A stretch of DNA of 64,000 bases from a beta proteobacterium L13 (GTDB lineage: Bacteria > Pseudomonadota > Gammaproteobacteria > Burkholderiales > Chromobacteriaceae): positions 186,001-250,000 of the forward strand of contig AMYZ01000002.1 in assembly GCA_000335715.1 (NCBI GenBank), read 5' to 3'. Made by a program: the position numbers and the translations under genes. Position 1 is the stretch's first letter. Each line of letters opens with the position of its first letter. A model generated the notes under the pieces. It searched no databases and had not been told where the DNA came from. It worked only from the letters and a program-made list of their open reading frames with translations. Below are positions 20,470 through 31,073 of this stretch, in pieces.

Positions 20470-21836
20470 CAGCCTGTCATCCCCGCTTTGACCGCTGCCA
20501 CCGTATCGACAAATACCTGGGCACGGTGTGCATAGTTCTTGAACATATCCAGGCTAGCGCAGGCCGGCGACAGCAATACCACATCGCCGGTTTGTGCCAG
20601 GCTAGCCGCCAGACGGGTTGCGTCTTCCAGTGTGCTGCAGCTGTGCAGCGGCACGCGGCAGCCGGCCAGCGCGGCCTGGATGGCCGGCGCATCACGGCCG
20701 ATCAGCACCACGGCGCGGGCAATACGCTGGCAGGCGGGGGCAAGCGGCGCAAAATCCTGACCCTTGCCATCACCACCGGCAATCAGTACTACCGGCCGGG
20801 TCATGCCGTTCAATGCCGCCTCGGTGGCGCCTACATTGGTACCTTTGGAGTCGTCGATGAACATCACGCCGCCGAACTCGTCCACGTATTCCACTCGGTG
20901 GGCCAAGCCACGGAAACTGCGCAATGCGGCCAACAAGGCTTCGCGCGGCAGGCCGATGGCGTCGGTCAGTGCCAGGGCCGCCAGCGCGTTGGCCGCGTTG
21001 TGCAAGCCTTGCAGCTGCATGTCGGCGCTGTCGAACACCGGCGAGCCGGCGATAGTAAGCAGATAGCGGCCATCCGTCTGTTGCAGTGCGTAATCCGCCG
21101 CCTCGCACAGCGAGAACCACGCCACACGGCGGCCGGCGCGCACCATGGCGCGGCAGAACACATCGTCGCGGTTCAGCACCTGCACACCGCTACCGGCAAA
21201 AATGGCGGTCTTGCTGTGCGCGTAGTCCAGCAGGTCGTGGTAACGATCCAGATGGTCTTCGGAAATATTCAGTACCGTGGCCGCGTCGGCGCACAGGCTG
21301 GTAGTGGTTTCCAGCTGGAAGCTGGACAGCTCCACCACCCATACGTCGGGCTGCTTGCCGGCAGCTTCGCATTCGGCCAGGGCGGACAGCACCGGCAGGC
21401 CGATATTGCCGCACACCACGGTGTCCTGGCCGGCGGCCTCGCACAGATGACCTACCAGGCTGGTGACGGTGCTTTTGCCGTTGGAGCCGGTAATGGCGAT
21501 AACCTTGGCACCGCTGCCGGCGATGGCGCGCGCCCACAGCTCTACATCCCCCACTACCTCGCCGCCACGGCGGGCGAAGTCGGCAATGGCCGGGGTACGG
21601 ATGCTGACGCCGGGGCTGACCATCAGCATGTCGGCGTCGGCAAAGGTCTGCGCATCAAACGCCCCCAGGCGCAGGGTCACGCCCAGCTCGGCGGCCACGT
21701 TGGCCGCATTGGCCGGCTTGTCGCGGCTATCGGCAATAGTGACGCGTGCGCCATGCGCCAGCAGCCAGCGCGCGGCAGAAACGCCGGTGTCGCCCAGACC
21801 GATAACGATGATGTGGCGGTTGTCGAATCGCATCAC
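20469..21836 (-). CDS. murD: UDP-N-acetylmuramoyl-L-alanine--D-glutamate ligase
   Basis: Adds D-Glu to UDP-MurNAc-L-Ala. N-terminal Rossmann-like [17 protein letters not shown]-loop [32 protein letters not shown] and [13 protein letters not shown] as in MurD. 455 aa. Ten bases separate it from mraY. Confidence 0.97.
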   Translation of the reverse strand: MMRFDNRHIIVIGLGDTGVSAARWLLAHGARVTIADSRDKPANAANVAAELGVTLRLGAFDAQTFADADMLMVSPGVSIRTPAIADFARRGGEVVGDVELWARAIAGSGAKVIAITGSNGKSTVTSLVGHLCEAAGQDTVVCGNIGLPVLSALAECEAAGKQPDVWVVELSSFQLETTTSLCADAATVLNISEDHLDRYHDLLDYAHSKTAIFAGSGVQVLNRDDVFCRAMVRAGRRVAWFSLCEAADYALQQTDGRYLLTIAGSPVFDSADMQLQGLHNAANALAALALTDAIGLPREALLAALRSFRGLAHRVEYVDEFGGVMFIDDSKGTNVGATEAALNGMTRPVVLIAGGDGKGQDFAPLAPACQRIARAVVLIGRDAPAIQAALAGCRVPLHSCSTLEDATRLAASLAQTGDVVLLSPACASLDMFKNYAHRAQVFVDTVAAVKAGMTG

Positions 21837-21845
21837 GTGGTTTCC

Positions 21846-22931
21846 TTAACGCAGTTTCAGGGTGGCCAGGCCGGCTAGCACCAGCATCATGGTGACAATC
21901 CAGAAGCGCACCACGACCTGGGTTTCCTTCCAGCCTTTGAGCTCGTAGTGATGGTGCAGCGGTGCCATGCGGAACACGCGCTTGCCGGTAAGCTTGAACG
22001 ATGCCACCTGGATCATCACCGACAGCGCCTCCATCACGAACAGGCCGCCCATGATCAGCAGCACGATTTCCTGGCGCACGATCACGGCCACGGTGCCCAG
22101 TGCGGCGCCCAGCGCCAGCGCGCCGACATCACCCATGAACACTTGCGCCGGGTAGGCGTTGAACCACAAAAAGCCCAGGCAGGCGCCGCAGATGGCGGCG
22201 CAGAACACCACCACCTCGTGCGCACCCGGCACAAAAGGCATGCCCAGATACTTGGAGAACACCGCGTGGCCGGCCACGTAGGCAAAAATCGACAAGCCGG
22301 CAGCCACCAGTACCACCGGCAGCGCGGCCAGGCCATCCAGCCCGTCGGTGAGGTTTACCGAGTTGGACGTACCCACGATCACGAAGTAAGTCAGTACGCA
22401 AAAACCGATACCACCCAGCGGGTAGATCACGTTCTTGAAGAACGGCACGATGAATTCGGTAGAGGCCGGCAGCTTGGCGGTAGTAATCAGGAACACGCCT
22501 GCGGCGATGGCAATGGTGGATTGCCACACCATTTTGAAACGGGCAGACACGCCGTTCGGGTCCTTGTACACCACCTTGCGCCAGTCGTCGTAAAAGCCCA
22601 GTGCGCCAGTACCCAGGGTCACGGCCAACAGCAGCCACACGTACTGGTTGGACAGATCGGCCCATAGCAGCGTGGTCACGGTCATGGCCAACAGGATCAG
22701 CGTGCCGCCCATGGTCGGGGTGCCGGTTTTCACCAGATGGGTTTGCGGGCCGTCTTTGCGCACGGCCTGGCCTACCTTCAGCTCGGTCAGCTTGCTGATT
22801 ACCCACGGGCCCATCCACAGCGAAATGGTCAGCGAAGTCAGCGCAGCCATCACCGCACGCAGGGTCACGTAGTTCAGTACATTAAAAGCGCGGATATGTT
22901 CGCGCAGCAGATCAGCCAGTAGCAGCAGCAC
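21846..22931 (-). CDS. mraY: Phospho-MurNAc-pentapeptide translocase MraY
   Basis: Integral membrane enzyme that transfers phospho-MurNAc-pentapeptide to undecaprenyl phosphate, giving lipid I. Ten helices; [29 protein letters not shown] with the catalytic aspartates and [13 protein letters not shown] with the histidine triad are conserved. 361 aa. Three bases separate it from murF. Confidence 0.98.
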   Translation of the reverse strand: MLLLLADLLREHIRAFNVLNYVTLRAVMAALTSLTISLWMGPWVISKLTELKVGQAVRKDGPQTHLVKTGTPTMGGTLILLAMTVTTLLWADLSNQYVWLLLAVTLGTGALGFYDDWRKVVYKDPNGVSARFKMVWQSTIAIAAGVFLITTAKLPASTEFIVPFFKNVIYPLGGIGFCVLTYFVIVGTSNSVNLTDGLDGLAALPVVLVAAGLSIFAYVAGHAVFSKYLGMPFVPGAHEVVVFCAAICGACLGFLWFNAYPAQVFMGDVGALALGAALGTVAVIVRQEIVLLIMGGLFVMEALSVMIQVASFKLTGKRVFRMAPLHHHYELKGWKETQVVVRFWIVTMMLVLAGLATLKLR

Positions 22932-22934
22932 CGG

Positions 22935-24305
22935 TCAGCCCTTTCCTTGTTCTTGTTGTTGAGGTGTTACCAGAGCGGCAACCACACGCTCCATCTGCAT
23001 GAAGCGCGACCCTTTTACCAGCACGGTGCTGGCTGGCGATACCACACCGCCCAGCCGCGCCAGCAAGGCATCGAAATCGTCAAAATATTCGCCCCCCTCG
23101 CCGTAAGCGGCGGCGGCGTGGCGCGCCAGCTCGCCGTGGCACAGCAGGTGCTCGATGCCGCGCGCGCGGGCGTGGGCACCCACTTCGGCGTGCAGCTGCG
23201 GCGCGGTATCGCCCAGCTCGCCGATCTGGCCCATCACGAACACGCGCGGCGCCGGGTAGGCGGCCAGCACGTCGATACCGGCTTTCATGGAATCCGGGTT
23301 GGCGTTATAGGTATCGTCGATAACGGTGGCACCGCAAACAGCCTGCTTCAGCTGCAAACGGCCTTTCACACCACCGAAAGCCGCCAGACCGGCGGCGATA
23401 TCCGCCAGCGGTACGTGCAGCGCCAGCGCCACGGCGGCGGCGGCCAGCGCGTTGCGTACATTGTGTTCGCCAGCGGCTGGCAGGCGGATAGCCTGCTCGC
23501 CTTGCGGGCAAACCAGTACGAAGCGGCACTCGCCTACCCCCAGCTGAATGTCGCGGGCAGTGACGTTGGCCGCAGCGCCCAAACCAAAGCGCAGCTGCGC
23601 GTGGCCAGCAGCGGCAGCGTCGAAAATGGCCAGCTGCGCGTCGTCGGCGTTCAGTACCGCTACGCCATCTGCGGCCAGGCCTTCAAAAATTTCGCTCTTG
23701 GCGCGAGCAATGTCGGCCGTGCTGTCAAAACCACCGCCCAGATGAGCACGCATGGCGTTGTTGACCATGGCCACTTGCGGGCGCGCCAGGCCGGTGAGGT
23801 AACTGATCTCGCCGAAATGGTTCATGCCCATTTCGATCACTGCGTAGCGGTGCGCCGCGCTCAGGCCCAGCAACGTCAGCGGCAGGCCGATGTCGTTGTT
23901 GAAGTTGCCAGCGGTGGCGTGCACGGCGGCGTCGCCGGCGTGCGCACGCAGAATGGCGGCGACCATTTCCTTGACCGTGGTCTTGCCGTTGGAGCCGGTA
24001 ATGCCGATGCGCTTCACCTCCAGGCGCGCGCACCAATCTGCGGCCAACTTACCCAGTGCCAGACGGGTATCGGCTACGCGAATCACACTACCCTGCCCTG
24101 TTACGTCACGGCTCACCAATGCGTAGGCGCCCTTGGCCAGCACATCGGGCACAAAGTCGTGGGCGTCGAATTTTTCACCCACCAGCGCCACAAACAGGTC
24201 GCCAGCTTGCACGGTACGGCTGTCGGTAACCACGCGCTGGAAGCGGGCGTCGTTGCCGAGCAGCTGGCCACTTAGCACACGGGCGGCATCAGAGAGCATC
24301 AGCAT
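22935..24305 (-). CDS. murF: UDP-MurNAc-tripeptide--D-Ala-D-Ala ligase MurF
   Basis: Completes the UDP-MurNAc-pentapeptide by adding D-Ala-D-Ala. It has VVTDSRTVQAGDLFVAL, the P-loop TGSNGKTTVKEM, EMGMNHFGEISYLT and DDTYNANPDSMKA of MurF. The 5' end overlaps murE by 17 bases; a second ATG two codons in (24299) is also possible. 456 aa. Confidence 0.96.
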   Translation of the reverse strand: MLMLSDAARVLSGQLLGNDARFQRVVTDSRTVQAGDLFVALVGEKFDAHDFVPDVLAKGAYALVSRDVTGQGSVIRVADTRLALGKLAADWCARLEVKRIGITGSNGKTTVKEMVAAILRAHAGDAAVHATAGNFNNDIGLPLTLLGLSAAHRYAVIEMGMNHFGEISYLTGLARPQVAMVNNAMRAHLGGGFDSTADIARAKSEIFEGLAADGVAVLNADDAQLAIFDAAAAGHAQLRFGLGAAANVTARDIQLGVGECRFVLVCPQGEQAIRLPAAGEHNVRNALAAAAVALALHVPLADIAAGLAAFGGVKGRLQLKQAVCGATVIDDTYNANPDSMKAGIDVLAAYPAPRVFVMGQIGELGDTAPQLHAEVGAHARARGIEHLLCHGELARHAAAAYGEGGEYFDDFDALLARLGGVVSPASTVLVKGSRFMQMERVVAALVTPQQQEQGKG

Positions 24306-25779
24306 GCGCAGCCCCCCAAAGCGTGAGTGCGTCTTCGGCTACGCGGAAGTCGGAGAACGGCTGCTTCACGCCGCCGATGTCCTGGTACTCCTCGTGGCCC
24401 TTGCCGGCGATCAGCACCACATCACCCATGCGAGCTTGCAGTACTGCCCAGTGGATAGCGGCCTCGCGGCTGATTTCTACATGGCCTGGCTGCTGCATGC
24501 CGGCCAGAATGTCATCCAGAATGGCTTGCGGTTCTTCCAGGCGCGGGTTGTCGCTGGTGACCACGGCCACGTCGGCAATTTTTTCGGCAATGCCGCCCAT
24601 CAGCGGGCGTTTGCCCTTGTCGCGGTTGCCGCCGCAGCCGAATACGCAGAACAGTTTGCTGCCTTGCGGGCGGATCTCGGCCAGTGTGGCCAAGGCTTTT
24701 TCCAGCGCGTCCGGCGTGTGGGCGTAGTCCACTACCACCAGTGGCTCCAGGCCATTGCCAATACGCTGCATACGGCCGCGGGCCGGCTGGATTTTGCCCA
24801 GTACGCGTACAGCGTCGGCCAGTGGCACGCCGCCGGCGCACATTACGGCCAGGCAGGCCAGCATGTTGGCCGCATTGAAGCGCCCCAGCAGCGGGCTCTT
24901 GATGTCTGCGTCGCCCCACGGCGTGGTGACGCTCAGCTGCAAGCCATCCAGGTTGGCCGCAAGGCTGAGCGGGCGCACATCGCCCTGCTCCAGGCCGTAG
25001 GTAATCACGCGGGTACGGCTGGCGTCGATACCGGCAGCCAGCTGGCGACCGAAGGCGTCGTCAGCATTGATGACGGCATGTTTCAGCCCATCCCAGTGGA
25101 ACAGTTTGGCCTTGGAGGCGCCGTACTCTTCCATGCTGCCGTGGTAGTCCAGGTGGTCGCGGGTGAGGTTGGTGAACACCGCAGTGGTGAACTCCACGCC
25201 GTTAACGCGGAACTGGTCCAGCCCGTGGCTGGACACTTCCATGCTCACCACGCTGGCGCCCTGGCGACGGTACTCGGCCAGCTTTTGCTGCACGGTAATC
25301 GGGTCGGGCGTGGTGTGGGTGGTTTCGGTCAGGTGGCCGTAAAAGCCGTTGCCGACGGTGCCGATCAGCGCGGCTTTCTCGCCCAGCAACGCGTAGGCCT
25401 GTGCCAGCCAGTGCGAAATGGAGGTCTTGCCGTTGGTACCGGTAATACCGACTACCTGCATATCACGGCTGGGGTAGGCGTACACGTGCGCAGCCACAAT
25501 ACCGGCGCGCTCGCGCAGGCGAGCTACCGGCAGGTTCGGTACAGTCCATTCCGGTCGCCACTGGAACGCATCGTCCTGGTCCCACACCACCGCTGCAGCC
25601 CCTTTTTCGATGGCCGCCGCAATAAAATCGCGGCCATCGGTATATTCGCCACGACATGCCAAAAACACGTCACCAGGGAACACGCGGCGGCTATCCGCCT
25701 CGACGCGTGTCACGGCAACGCCAAGACCCGCCAAGGCGGCAGGGTCCCAATCCGGCAGATCGATCAAACTGGTCTTCAT
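24289..25779 (-). CDS. murE: UDP-MurNAc-L-Ala-D-Glu--meso-diaminopimelate ligase MurE
   Basis: Adds the third stem residue. P-loop [23 protein letters not shown]; the SDNPRLEEP motif shows the DNPR sequence that selects meso-diaminopimelate over lysine, as expected for a diderm. 496 aa. Start overlaps the ftsI stop by four bases (ATGA). Confidence 0.97.
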   Translation of the reverse strand: MKTSLIDLPDWDPAALAGLGVAVTRVEADSRRVFPGDVFLACRGEYTDGRDFIAAAIEKGAAAVVWDQDDAFQWRPEWTVPNLPVARLRERAGIVAAHVYAYPSRDMQVVGITGTNGKTSISHWLAQAYALLGEKAALIGTVGNGFYGHLTETTHTTPDPITVQQKLAEYRRQGASVVSMEVSSHGLDQFRVNGVEFTTAVFTNLTRDHLDYHGSMEEYGASKAKLFHWDGLKHAVINADDAFGRQLAAGIDASRTRVITYGLEQGDVRPLSLAANLDGLQLSVTTPWGDADIKSPLLGRFNAANMLACLAVMCAGGVPLADAVRVLGKIQPARGRMQRIGNGLEPLVVVDYAHTPDALEKALATLAEIRPQGSKLFCVFGCGGNRDKGKRPLMGGIAEKIADVAVVTSDNPRLEEPQAILDDILAGMQQPGHVEISREAAIHWAVLQARMGDVVLIAGKGHEEYQDIGGVKQPFSDFRVAEDALTLWGAAHADAL

Positions 25780-27524
25780 GTTTCTTCCCGCACATCCGAA
25801 ATCTTGTGTTCCGGAATCAGAGTGTTATTGGAGGGAGCATCAGGCTCGACCCCCAGAATGCGTAAACTGCCTGCCATGATGTTGGAGAAGGCAGGGCCTG
25901 CTACCGTGCCGCCGTAATAGAAACCGGCGCCCGGCTCGTCAATCATTACCGCCACGATGAGCCGCGGGTTGGTGGCGGGGGCAAAGCCAACAAACAAACC
26001 AATGTGCTTGTCTGCGGCATAACGCCCGCCTACCAGCTTGCGCGCGGTACCAGACTTGCCACCCACGTGGTAACCCAATACCTGTGCCCGCACGGCGGTA
26101 CCGCCCTGCTCGGTAACGGTGACCATCATGTCGCGCATTTTCTTGGCCGTGTCCGGGCGAATCACCGGGCGGCCCGGGTTGGCCGCAGTCAACCGGGTAA
26201 ACGACAAGGGCAACAAAGCGCCATCGTGGGTAAAAATGGTATAAGCCCGGGCCAGTTGCACCAGGCTTACCGTCACACCATAACCAAACGACATGGTGGC
26301 TTGCTCGATAGGCCGCCAGCCTTGCCAGTCACGCAGCCGGCCGGCACTTTCACCCGGAAAGCCCGACTGCGGGCTTTGCCCAAAACCTGTTTTGCGATAA
26401 AACGTCCACATGTCTTCCGGTGAAAACATCGCCGCGATCTTGGACGAGCCCACGTTGGAAGACTTCTGGATAATGCCCGTTACCGTCAGCGACGGGTTCG
26501 GGTGCGTATCACGTACCGTGGCCGGGCCAATCGTGTACGGACGAGTATCAAACACGGTATTCGGCGTGATCTTGCCGGCATCCAGCACCATCGAAACCGG
26601 GAACGGTTTCATGGTGGAGCCTGGCTCGAACATATCCACTACAGCGCGGTTGCGGCGCATTTCCGGCTCCAGCACCGCCCGGTTGTTCGGGTTGTACGAT
26701 GGCGTATTGGCCAGTGCCAGCACTTCGCCGGTTTGCGCGTCCAGTACCACTACCCCGCCAGCTTTGGCTTTGTTGGCTACCATCGCAGCGCTGAGCTCGC
26801 GATAGGCCAGATACTGGATGCGCTTGTCGATAGATAGCGTCAGCGTCTGGCCATCCCGCGGCGGCTCGATTACTGCCAGGTCTTCCACGATATGGCCGCG
26901 GCGGTCTTTCAGTACCGTACGGCTGCCGTGCTTGCCAGCCAGCATCTTTTCGCGGGTCAGCTCCAGGCCTTCCTGGCCTTTGCCATCCACGCCGGTAAAA
27001 CCGATCACATGCGACAGCATTTCGCCAGCCGGATAGTAGCGGCGGTACTCTTGCTGTTTGGCAACGCCCGGAATCTCCAAGGCCATGACCTGCTGCGCCA
27101 ATTGCGGGCTGATCTGGCGCTTCAGGTAAACAAACTCGCGCTTTTTGTCGGCAAATTTCTCTTGCAGCTCCGCCACCGGCATTTCCAGCAAGCGGGACAA
27201 AGCGGCCAACTTGACAGCCGGCACCGGGCTCATGTCTTCGGGACTGGCCCAGATGGACTGTACCGGCGTACTGATGGCCAATGGCTCGCCGTTACGGTCG
27301 GCAATCACGCCACGGTTGGCCTCCAGCAGCAGCGTGCGGCGAAAGCGTGCATCACCCTGATTCTGCAAAAAGTCCTGCTGCACTACCTGCAGGTAAACCG
27401 CGCGCGCCAGCAAGGCCAGCAGCAAACCACCCAGGATCACCAGCACCATGGTGACCCGGCCTGGTGCCAGGCGCATGGGCTGCTTCAGGTGCTGGCGCAT
27501 CGGCGGGGTGTAGACACGGCTCAT
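25776..27524 (-). CDS. ftsI: Septal transpeptidase FtsI (PBP3)
   Basis: Class B penicillin-binding protein that crosslinks septal wall with FtsW. One N-terminal membrane anchor ([20 protein letters not shown]), the pedestal domain ([13 protein letters not shown]), and the transpeptidase domain with SxxK in PGSTMKPF, SxN in KSSNVG and KSGT in GGKSGTAR. 582 aa. The ATG at 27524 (MSRVYTPPM) overlaps the ftsL stop by four bases, which sets the start. Confidence 0.97.
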   Translation of the reverse strand: MSRVYTPPMRQHLKQPMRLAPGRVTMVLVILGGLLLALLARAVYLQVVQQDFLQNQGDARFRRTLLLEANRGVIADRNGEPLAISTPVQSIWASPEDMSPVPAVKLAALSRLLEMPVAELQEKFADKKREFVYLKRQISPQLAQQVMALEIPGVAKQQEYRRYYPAGEMLSHVIGFTGVDGKGQEGLELTREKMLAGKHGSRTVLKDRRGHIVEDLAVIEPPRDGQTLTLSIDKRIQYLAYRELSAAMVANKAKAGGVVVLDAQTGEVLALANTPSYNPNNRAVLEPEMRRNRAVVDMFEPGSTMKPFPVSMVLDAGKITPNTVFDTRPYTIGPATVRDTHPNPSLTVTGIIQKSSNVGSSKIAAMFSPEDMWTFYRKTGFGQSPQSGFPGESAGRLRDWQGWRPIEQATMSFGYGVTVSLVQLARAYTIFTHDGALLPLSFTRLTAANPGRPVIRPDTAKKMRDMMVTVTEQGGTAVRAQVLGYHVGGKSGTARKLVGGRYAADKHIGLFVGFAPATNPRLIVAVMIDEPGAGFYYGGTVAGPAFSNIMAGSLRILGVEPDAPSNNTLIPEHKISDVREET

Positions 27525-27799
27525 CGCACCCCCTCCGGTGTAATCACGTGCACCTGACGCTGTGTCGGTGTCAGCATATCCATCCGTGCCACCGCCGATT
27601 TCTCGATCAAGGCGTGGGCACCCCAAGTACTTTGCTCCAGGGTCAGCTGGCCGTATTCCACGTTGAGCTGACGCTGAAGCTTCTGTTCTTTTTCCAGCTC
27701 GCCATACAAACGGCGTGAAACATGCTGCGATGTCACTACCGACATCGCACAGCCGATTACCCCCAGCAGCAGCACTGCATTGAGCTTGTTAAGGCTCAC
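27521..27799 (-). CDS. ftsL: Cell division protein FtsL
   Basis: Small bitopic divisome protein that joins FtsB and FtsQ. A transmembrane segment ([19 protein letters not shown]) precedes a coiled-coil stretch rich in Glu, Gln, Leu and Arg ([20 protein letters not shown]) ending in ITPEG. Start assigned to GTG at 27799, which overlaps the rsmH stop as GTGA and follows a G-rich ribosome site; another GTG lies five codons upstream (27814). About 92 aa. Confidence 0.9.
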   Translation of the reverse strand: MSLNKLNAVLLLGVIGCAMSVVTSQHVSRRLYGELEKEQKLQRQLNVEYGQLTLEQSTWGAHALIEKSAVARMDMLTPTQRQVHVITPEGVR

Positions 27800-28755
27800 A
27801 TGCCCCCCTGCCACTGCCCGCCGGTACGCTCTGCTATGCGCATGATGGCGCTACGGGCACGCGGGTTGGCCGACACCTCGGCCTCGCTGGCGCGCACCGC
27901 CTTGCCCACCGGTTTCACGGCAGCTTCGGCAATATCACACGCCCTCACCGGCACCCAGGACGGCAGCGTGTCGGTCGTACTGGCATCACGTACAAAATTC
28001 TTCACGATGCGGTCTTCCAGCGAGTGGAAGCTGATTACCGCCAGGCGGCCACCTTGCGCCAGGCGCGAGATGGTTTGCGGCAGCACATCCTTGAGTTCGT
28101 CCAGCTCGCGGTTGATGAAAATCCTTATCGCCTGGAAGGTTCGCGTCGCGGGGTCTTGACCTTGTTCGCGAGTACGGACGTTTTTCCCAACGAGGACAGC
28201 GAGCTCACGCGTCGTTTCGAGGGGCTGTTCAAGCCTTTGCGCAACAATGGCTGCTGCAATCTTGCGAGCAAACCGCTCTTCACCATATGTCTTGATAACC
28301 TCTGCTATGTCCGCCTCGTCAGCACTGGCCAGCCACTGCGCTGCCGTCTGGCCGCGGGTGGTGTCCATGCGCATGTCCAGCGGCGCGTCAAAACGGAAGC
28401 TGAAACCGCGGCGACCGTCATCAATTTGCGGGGACGAAATCCCCAGATCCATCAGCACACCATTAACCTGCTGCACGCCCAGAGCGTCCAGCTCACGGGC
28501 AAAGTGGGCAAAACCGTTATGTACAATGCTGAAACGCGGGTCTTCTGCAGCCAGCGCGGTGGCTACCGCAATGGCTTCCGGGTCTTTATCAAAAGCAATC
28601 AGCCGCCCCTGCGGGCCCAGCTGCTGCAAAATCAACCGGCTGTGGCCACCGCGGCCAAACGTGCAGTCGACGTACACGCCATCAGGCTGAACGGCCAGTG
28701 CCGCCACGGCCTCGTCGAGCAACACCGTGCGGTGAGCAAATACTGCGTCGGTCAA
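27796..28755 (-). CDS. rsmH: 16S rRNA (cytosine-1402-N4)-methyltransferase RsmH
   Basis: SAM-dependent enzyme (old name MraW) that methylates C1402 in the decoding centre. It begins [12 protein letters not shown], has the SAM-binding [14 protein letters not shown], and the [27 protein letters not shown] signature. 319 aa. It starts with TTG overlapping the mraZ stop by four bases (TTGA). Confidence 0.97.
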   Translation of the reverse strand: MTDAVFAHRTVLLDEAVAALAVQPDGVYVDCTFGRGGHSRLILQQLGPQGRLIAFDKDPEAIAVATALAAEDPRFSIVHNGFAHFARELDALGVQQVNGVLMDLGISSPQIDDGRRGFSFRFDAPLDMRMDTTRGQTAAQWLASADEADIAEVIKTYGEERFARKIAAAIVAQRLEQPLETTRELAVLVGKNVRTREQGQDPATRTFQAIRIFINRELDELKDVLPQTISRLAQGGRLAVISFHSLEDRIVKNFVRDASTTDTLPSWVPVRACDIAEAAVKPVGKAVRASEAEVSANPRARSAIMRIAERTGGQWQGGM

Positions 28756-29198
28756 AGTGTGAAATCTCCAAGGTGCTGAGCCAGCTCAGCAGGATCAATA
28801 TCCAGTGCGGTGTTCGTTTGGGCATCCCATTCAGGGGCATCCCACAGTTCAAAGCGGTTTCCTATCCCCACCAGCGCCACTTCTTTGTCCAGCCCGGTCA
28901 GCTCGCGCAGCCTGGCAGGCAGCAGAATCCGGCCGGCGCCATCCATTTCCAGCGTTTCCGCGTGGCCTAGCACCAGGCGCTGATAGCGTTTTAGCGTGGG
29001 GTTGCCGGTAGGCAGGGCCAGCAAACGCTGCTCGACAGGCTTCCAGTTCGGTTCGGGGTAGATCAGCAGGTGATCGGAGGATTCGAGAGTAACGACCAGG
29101 CGGTGGCCAAACGCAGACAACAGGCTCTCCCGGTGCCTGGCCGGGATGGCCAGACGCCCTTTGGCATCGAGAGAGATATGACTTACGCCGCCGAACAT
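28752..29198 (-). CDS. mraZ: Transcriptional regulator MraZ
   Basis: AbrB-like regulator of the dcw cluster, active as a ring-shaped oligomer that binds repeated GTGGG boxes. Two SpoVT/AbrB-type halves are visible: [15 protein letters not shown] at the start and [16 protein letters not shown] in the middle, each with the DxxGRxxxPxxxR motif. 148 aa. First gene of the cluster; it presumably represses its own promoter. Confidence 0.97.
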   Translation of the reverse strand: MFGGVSHISLDAKGRLAIPARHRESLLSAFGHRLVVTLESSDHLLIYPEPNWKPVEQRLLALPTGNPTLKRYQRLVLGHAETLEMDGAGRILLPARLRELTGLDKEVALVGIGNRFELWDAPEWDAQTNTALDIDPAELAQHLGDFTL

Positions 29199-29236
29199 TT
29201 TGGATATTTCACCGCGCTGGAATTAGGAGCCGTCGC

Positions 29237-29298
29237 CCCACAATTACCCACTTCACCCCACTTTTCGCCACTATAGGGAATCGGCTCTACCCGGTCAA
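29237..29298 (-). promoter_or_regulatory. dcw cluster promoter with MraZ operator
   Basis: On the minus strand TTGACC (29298-29293), 17 bases, TATAGT (29275-29270) is a near-consensus sigma-70 promoter. Downstream and overlapping the -10 box are four boxes at exact 10-bp steps: GTGGC (29267-29271), GTGGG (29257-29261), GTGGG (29247-29251) and GTGGG (29237-29241). The spacing and sequence match known MraZ boxes; the position over the start point fits repression. Confidence 0.9.
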
Positions 29299-29436
29299 CA
29301 TCGTCATGAGGCAATTCGCCTTTGCCGACAAAGACTTACCGGAATACAACAAAGCAGAAAGCAAGGGAAATCAGCGGCTTACAAAATGATCTGCAGAAAG
29401 GATGTGAACTGCGGCCAATATCCGCATTTCGCTACA

Positions 29437-29470
29437 GAAAAAAACAGCGGCACGCCGCAGGGCGTGCCGC
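29437..29470 (-). terminator. Terminator of gatCAB
   Basis: A perfect 10-bp stem (GCGGCACGCC with GGCGTGCCGC, loop of four) is followed on the minus strand by TGTTTTTTT, 22 bases after the gatB stop. The region from here to the mraZ promoter (about 29300-29436) shows no gene. Confidence 0.88.
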
Positions 29471-29491
29471 TTTTAGCAAGCTTTATCGAAA

Positions 29492-30925
29492 TTACACTTG
29501 AGTAAGTTTCTGCTTGAGGATGTCCTGCACCTGTGCCGGGTTGGCCTTACCTTTGGAGGCTTTCATTACCTGGCCCGCCAGCGCATTCAGCGCCTTTTCC
29601 TTGCCGGCACGGAACTCTTCTACCGCCTTGGGGTTGGCCGCAATGGCTTCTTCTACCATTTTCTCGATGGCACCCACGTCGGAAACCTGCTTCAGGCCGT
29701 CACGCTCGATAATGGCATCGGCGCCCAAGTCGGACTCCCACAGCGCATCGAACACCTGCTTCGCCAGCTTGTTGGACAGCGTGCCGTCGGCAATGCGCAC
29801 AATCAGGCCAGCCAAGCGCTCGGTGCCGATCGGGCAAGCAGCTATTTCCAGGCCTTCACGGTTCAGGCGGGCGGCGATTTCGCCGTTTACCCAGTTGGCC
29901 GCGAGCTTGCCTTGGCCTGTGGCAGCCGCCACGGCTTCGAAGTACTGCGCCTGCGCCAGGCTGCTGGTCAGCAATGCCGCATCGTAAGCCGACACGCCAA
30001 AGGCCTCGACAAAGCGGGCTTTCATCTGGCCCGGCAGCTCCGGCATGTCGGCGCGGGTGGCGTCGATCTGTGCCTGGCTGATGCGCACCGGCAGCAAGTC
30101 CGGGTCCGGGAAGTAGCGGTAATCGTGCGCGTCTTCCTTGCTGCGCATCATGCGGGTTTCGCCGCTATCGGGGTCGAACAGCACGGTAGCTTGCTGGATC
30201 TTGCCGCCATCTTCGATGGTATCGATCTGCCACTGGATCTCGTACTTGATAGCCTGCTCCAGGAAGCGGAACGAGTTCAGGTTCTTGATCTCGCGGCGGG
30301 TGCCAAACTCGGCCTGACCGAACGGGCGCACCGACACGTTGGCATCGACACGGAAGCTGCCTTCCTGCATGTTGCCGTCACAAATACCCAACCAGGTCAC
30401 CAGCGTGTGCAGCGCCTTGGCGTAGGCCACGGCCTCTTCCGGCGAGCGCATGTCCGGCTCGGACACCACTTCCAGCAGCGGCGTGCCGGCACGGTTCAGG
30501 TCGATACCGGACAGGCCGTGGAAGTCTTCGTGCAGCGATTTGCCGGCATCTTCTTCCATATGCGCGCGGGTAACGCGAATGACCTTTTCTTCTTCACCCA
30601 CCAGAATGGTCAGCCTGCCATGCTCGATGATGGGCAACTCCATCTGGCTGATCTGGTAACCCTTGGGCAAGTCGGGGTAGAAGTAGTTTTTACGGGCAAA
30701 AATGTTCTTCTGGTTGATGGTAGCGTCCAGCGCCAGGCCCAGGCGGATGGACTTATCCACCACGGCCTTGTTCATTACCGGCAACACGCCCGGCAGCGCC
30801 AGCTCTACCAGCGAGGCCTGGGTGTTCGGCTCGGCACCAAAAGCGGTACTGGCGCCGGAAAAAATCTTGGAGACGGTGTTGAGCTGCACGTGCACCTCAA
30901 GACCGATGACGACTTCCCATTTCAT
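29492..30925 (-). CDS. gatB: Asp-tRNA(Asn)/Glu-tRNA(Gln) amidotransferase subunit B
   Basis: Binds misacylated tRNA and phosphorylates the side chain before amidation in the GatCAB complex. [13 protein letters not shown] at the start, [29 protein letters not shown] and FPDPDLLPV are hallmarks; the C-terminal YqeY-like tail domain is present. 477 aa. Last gene of gatCAB. Confidence 0.98.
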   Translation of the reverse strand: MKWEVVIGLEVHVQLNTVSKIFSGASTAFGAEPNTQASLVELALPGVLPVMNKAVVDKSIRLGLALDATINQKNIFARKNYFYPDLPKGYQISQMELPIIEHGRLTILVGEEEKVIRVTRAHMEEDAGKSLHEDFHGLSGIDLNRAGTPLLEVVSEPDMRSPEEAVAYAKALHTLVTWLGICDGNMQEGSFRVDANVSVRPFGQAEFGTRREIKNLNSFRFLEQAIKYEIQWQIDTIEDGGKIQQATVLFDPDSGETRMMRSKEDAHDYRYFPDPDLLPVRISQAQIDATRADMPELPGQMKARFVEAFGVSAYDAALLTSSLAQAQYFEAVAAATGQGKLAANWVNGEIAARLNREGLEIAACPIGTERLAGLIVRIADGTLSNKLAKQVFDALWESDLGADAIIERDGLKQVSDVGAIEKMVEEAIAANPKAVEEFRAGKEKALNALAGQVMKASKGKANPAQVQDILKQKLTQV

Positions 30926-30946
30926 GGTCGGAAAATCCTTCTGTTT

Positions 30947-31064
30947 TTAGCCACGAAATCCACTAACAGACACGAAAAAATCGAGGACAGCATCAAGCTG
31001 ATTCATGTCACACGTCATCGTATAACAAACTGATTTCGTGCTCTTTCTTGGGTTCCGTGGCCAA
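30947..31064. repeat. Imperfect inverted repeat in the gatA-gatB gap
   Basis: The left arm begins TTAGCCACGAAATCCA (30947) and continues to CACGAAA; the right arm, read on the other strand from 31064, begins TTGGCCACGGAACCCA and also reaches CACGAAA. The first 24 positions match at about 15, then CACGAAA matches fully. The interior is unusually AT-rich for this window. It looks like a small mobile repeat or its remnant inside an operon. Confidence 0.6.
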
Positions 31065-31073
31065 TTAATCGTT

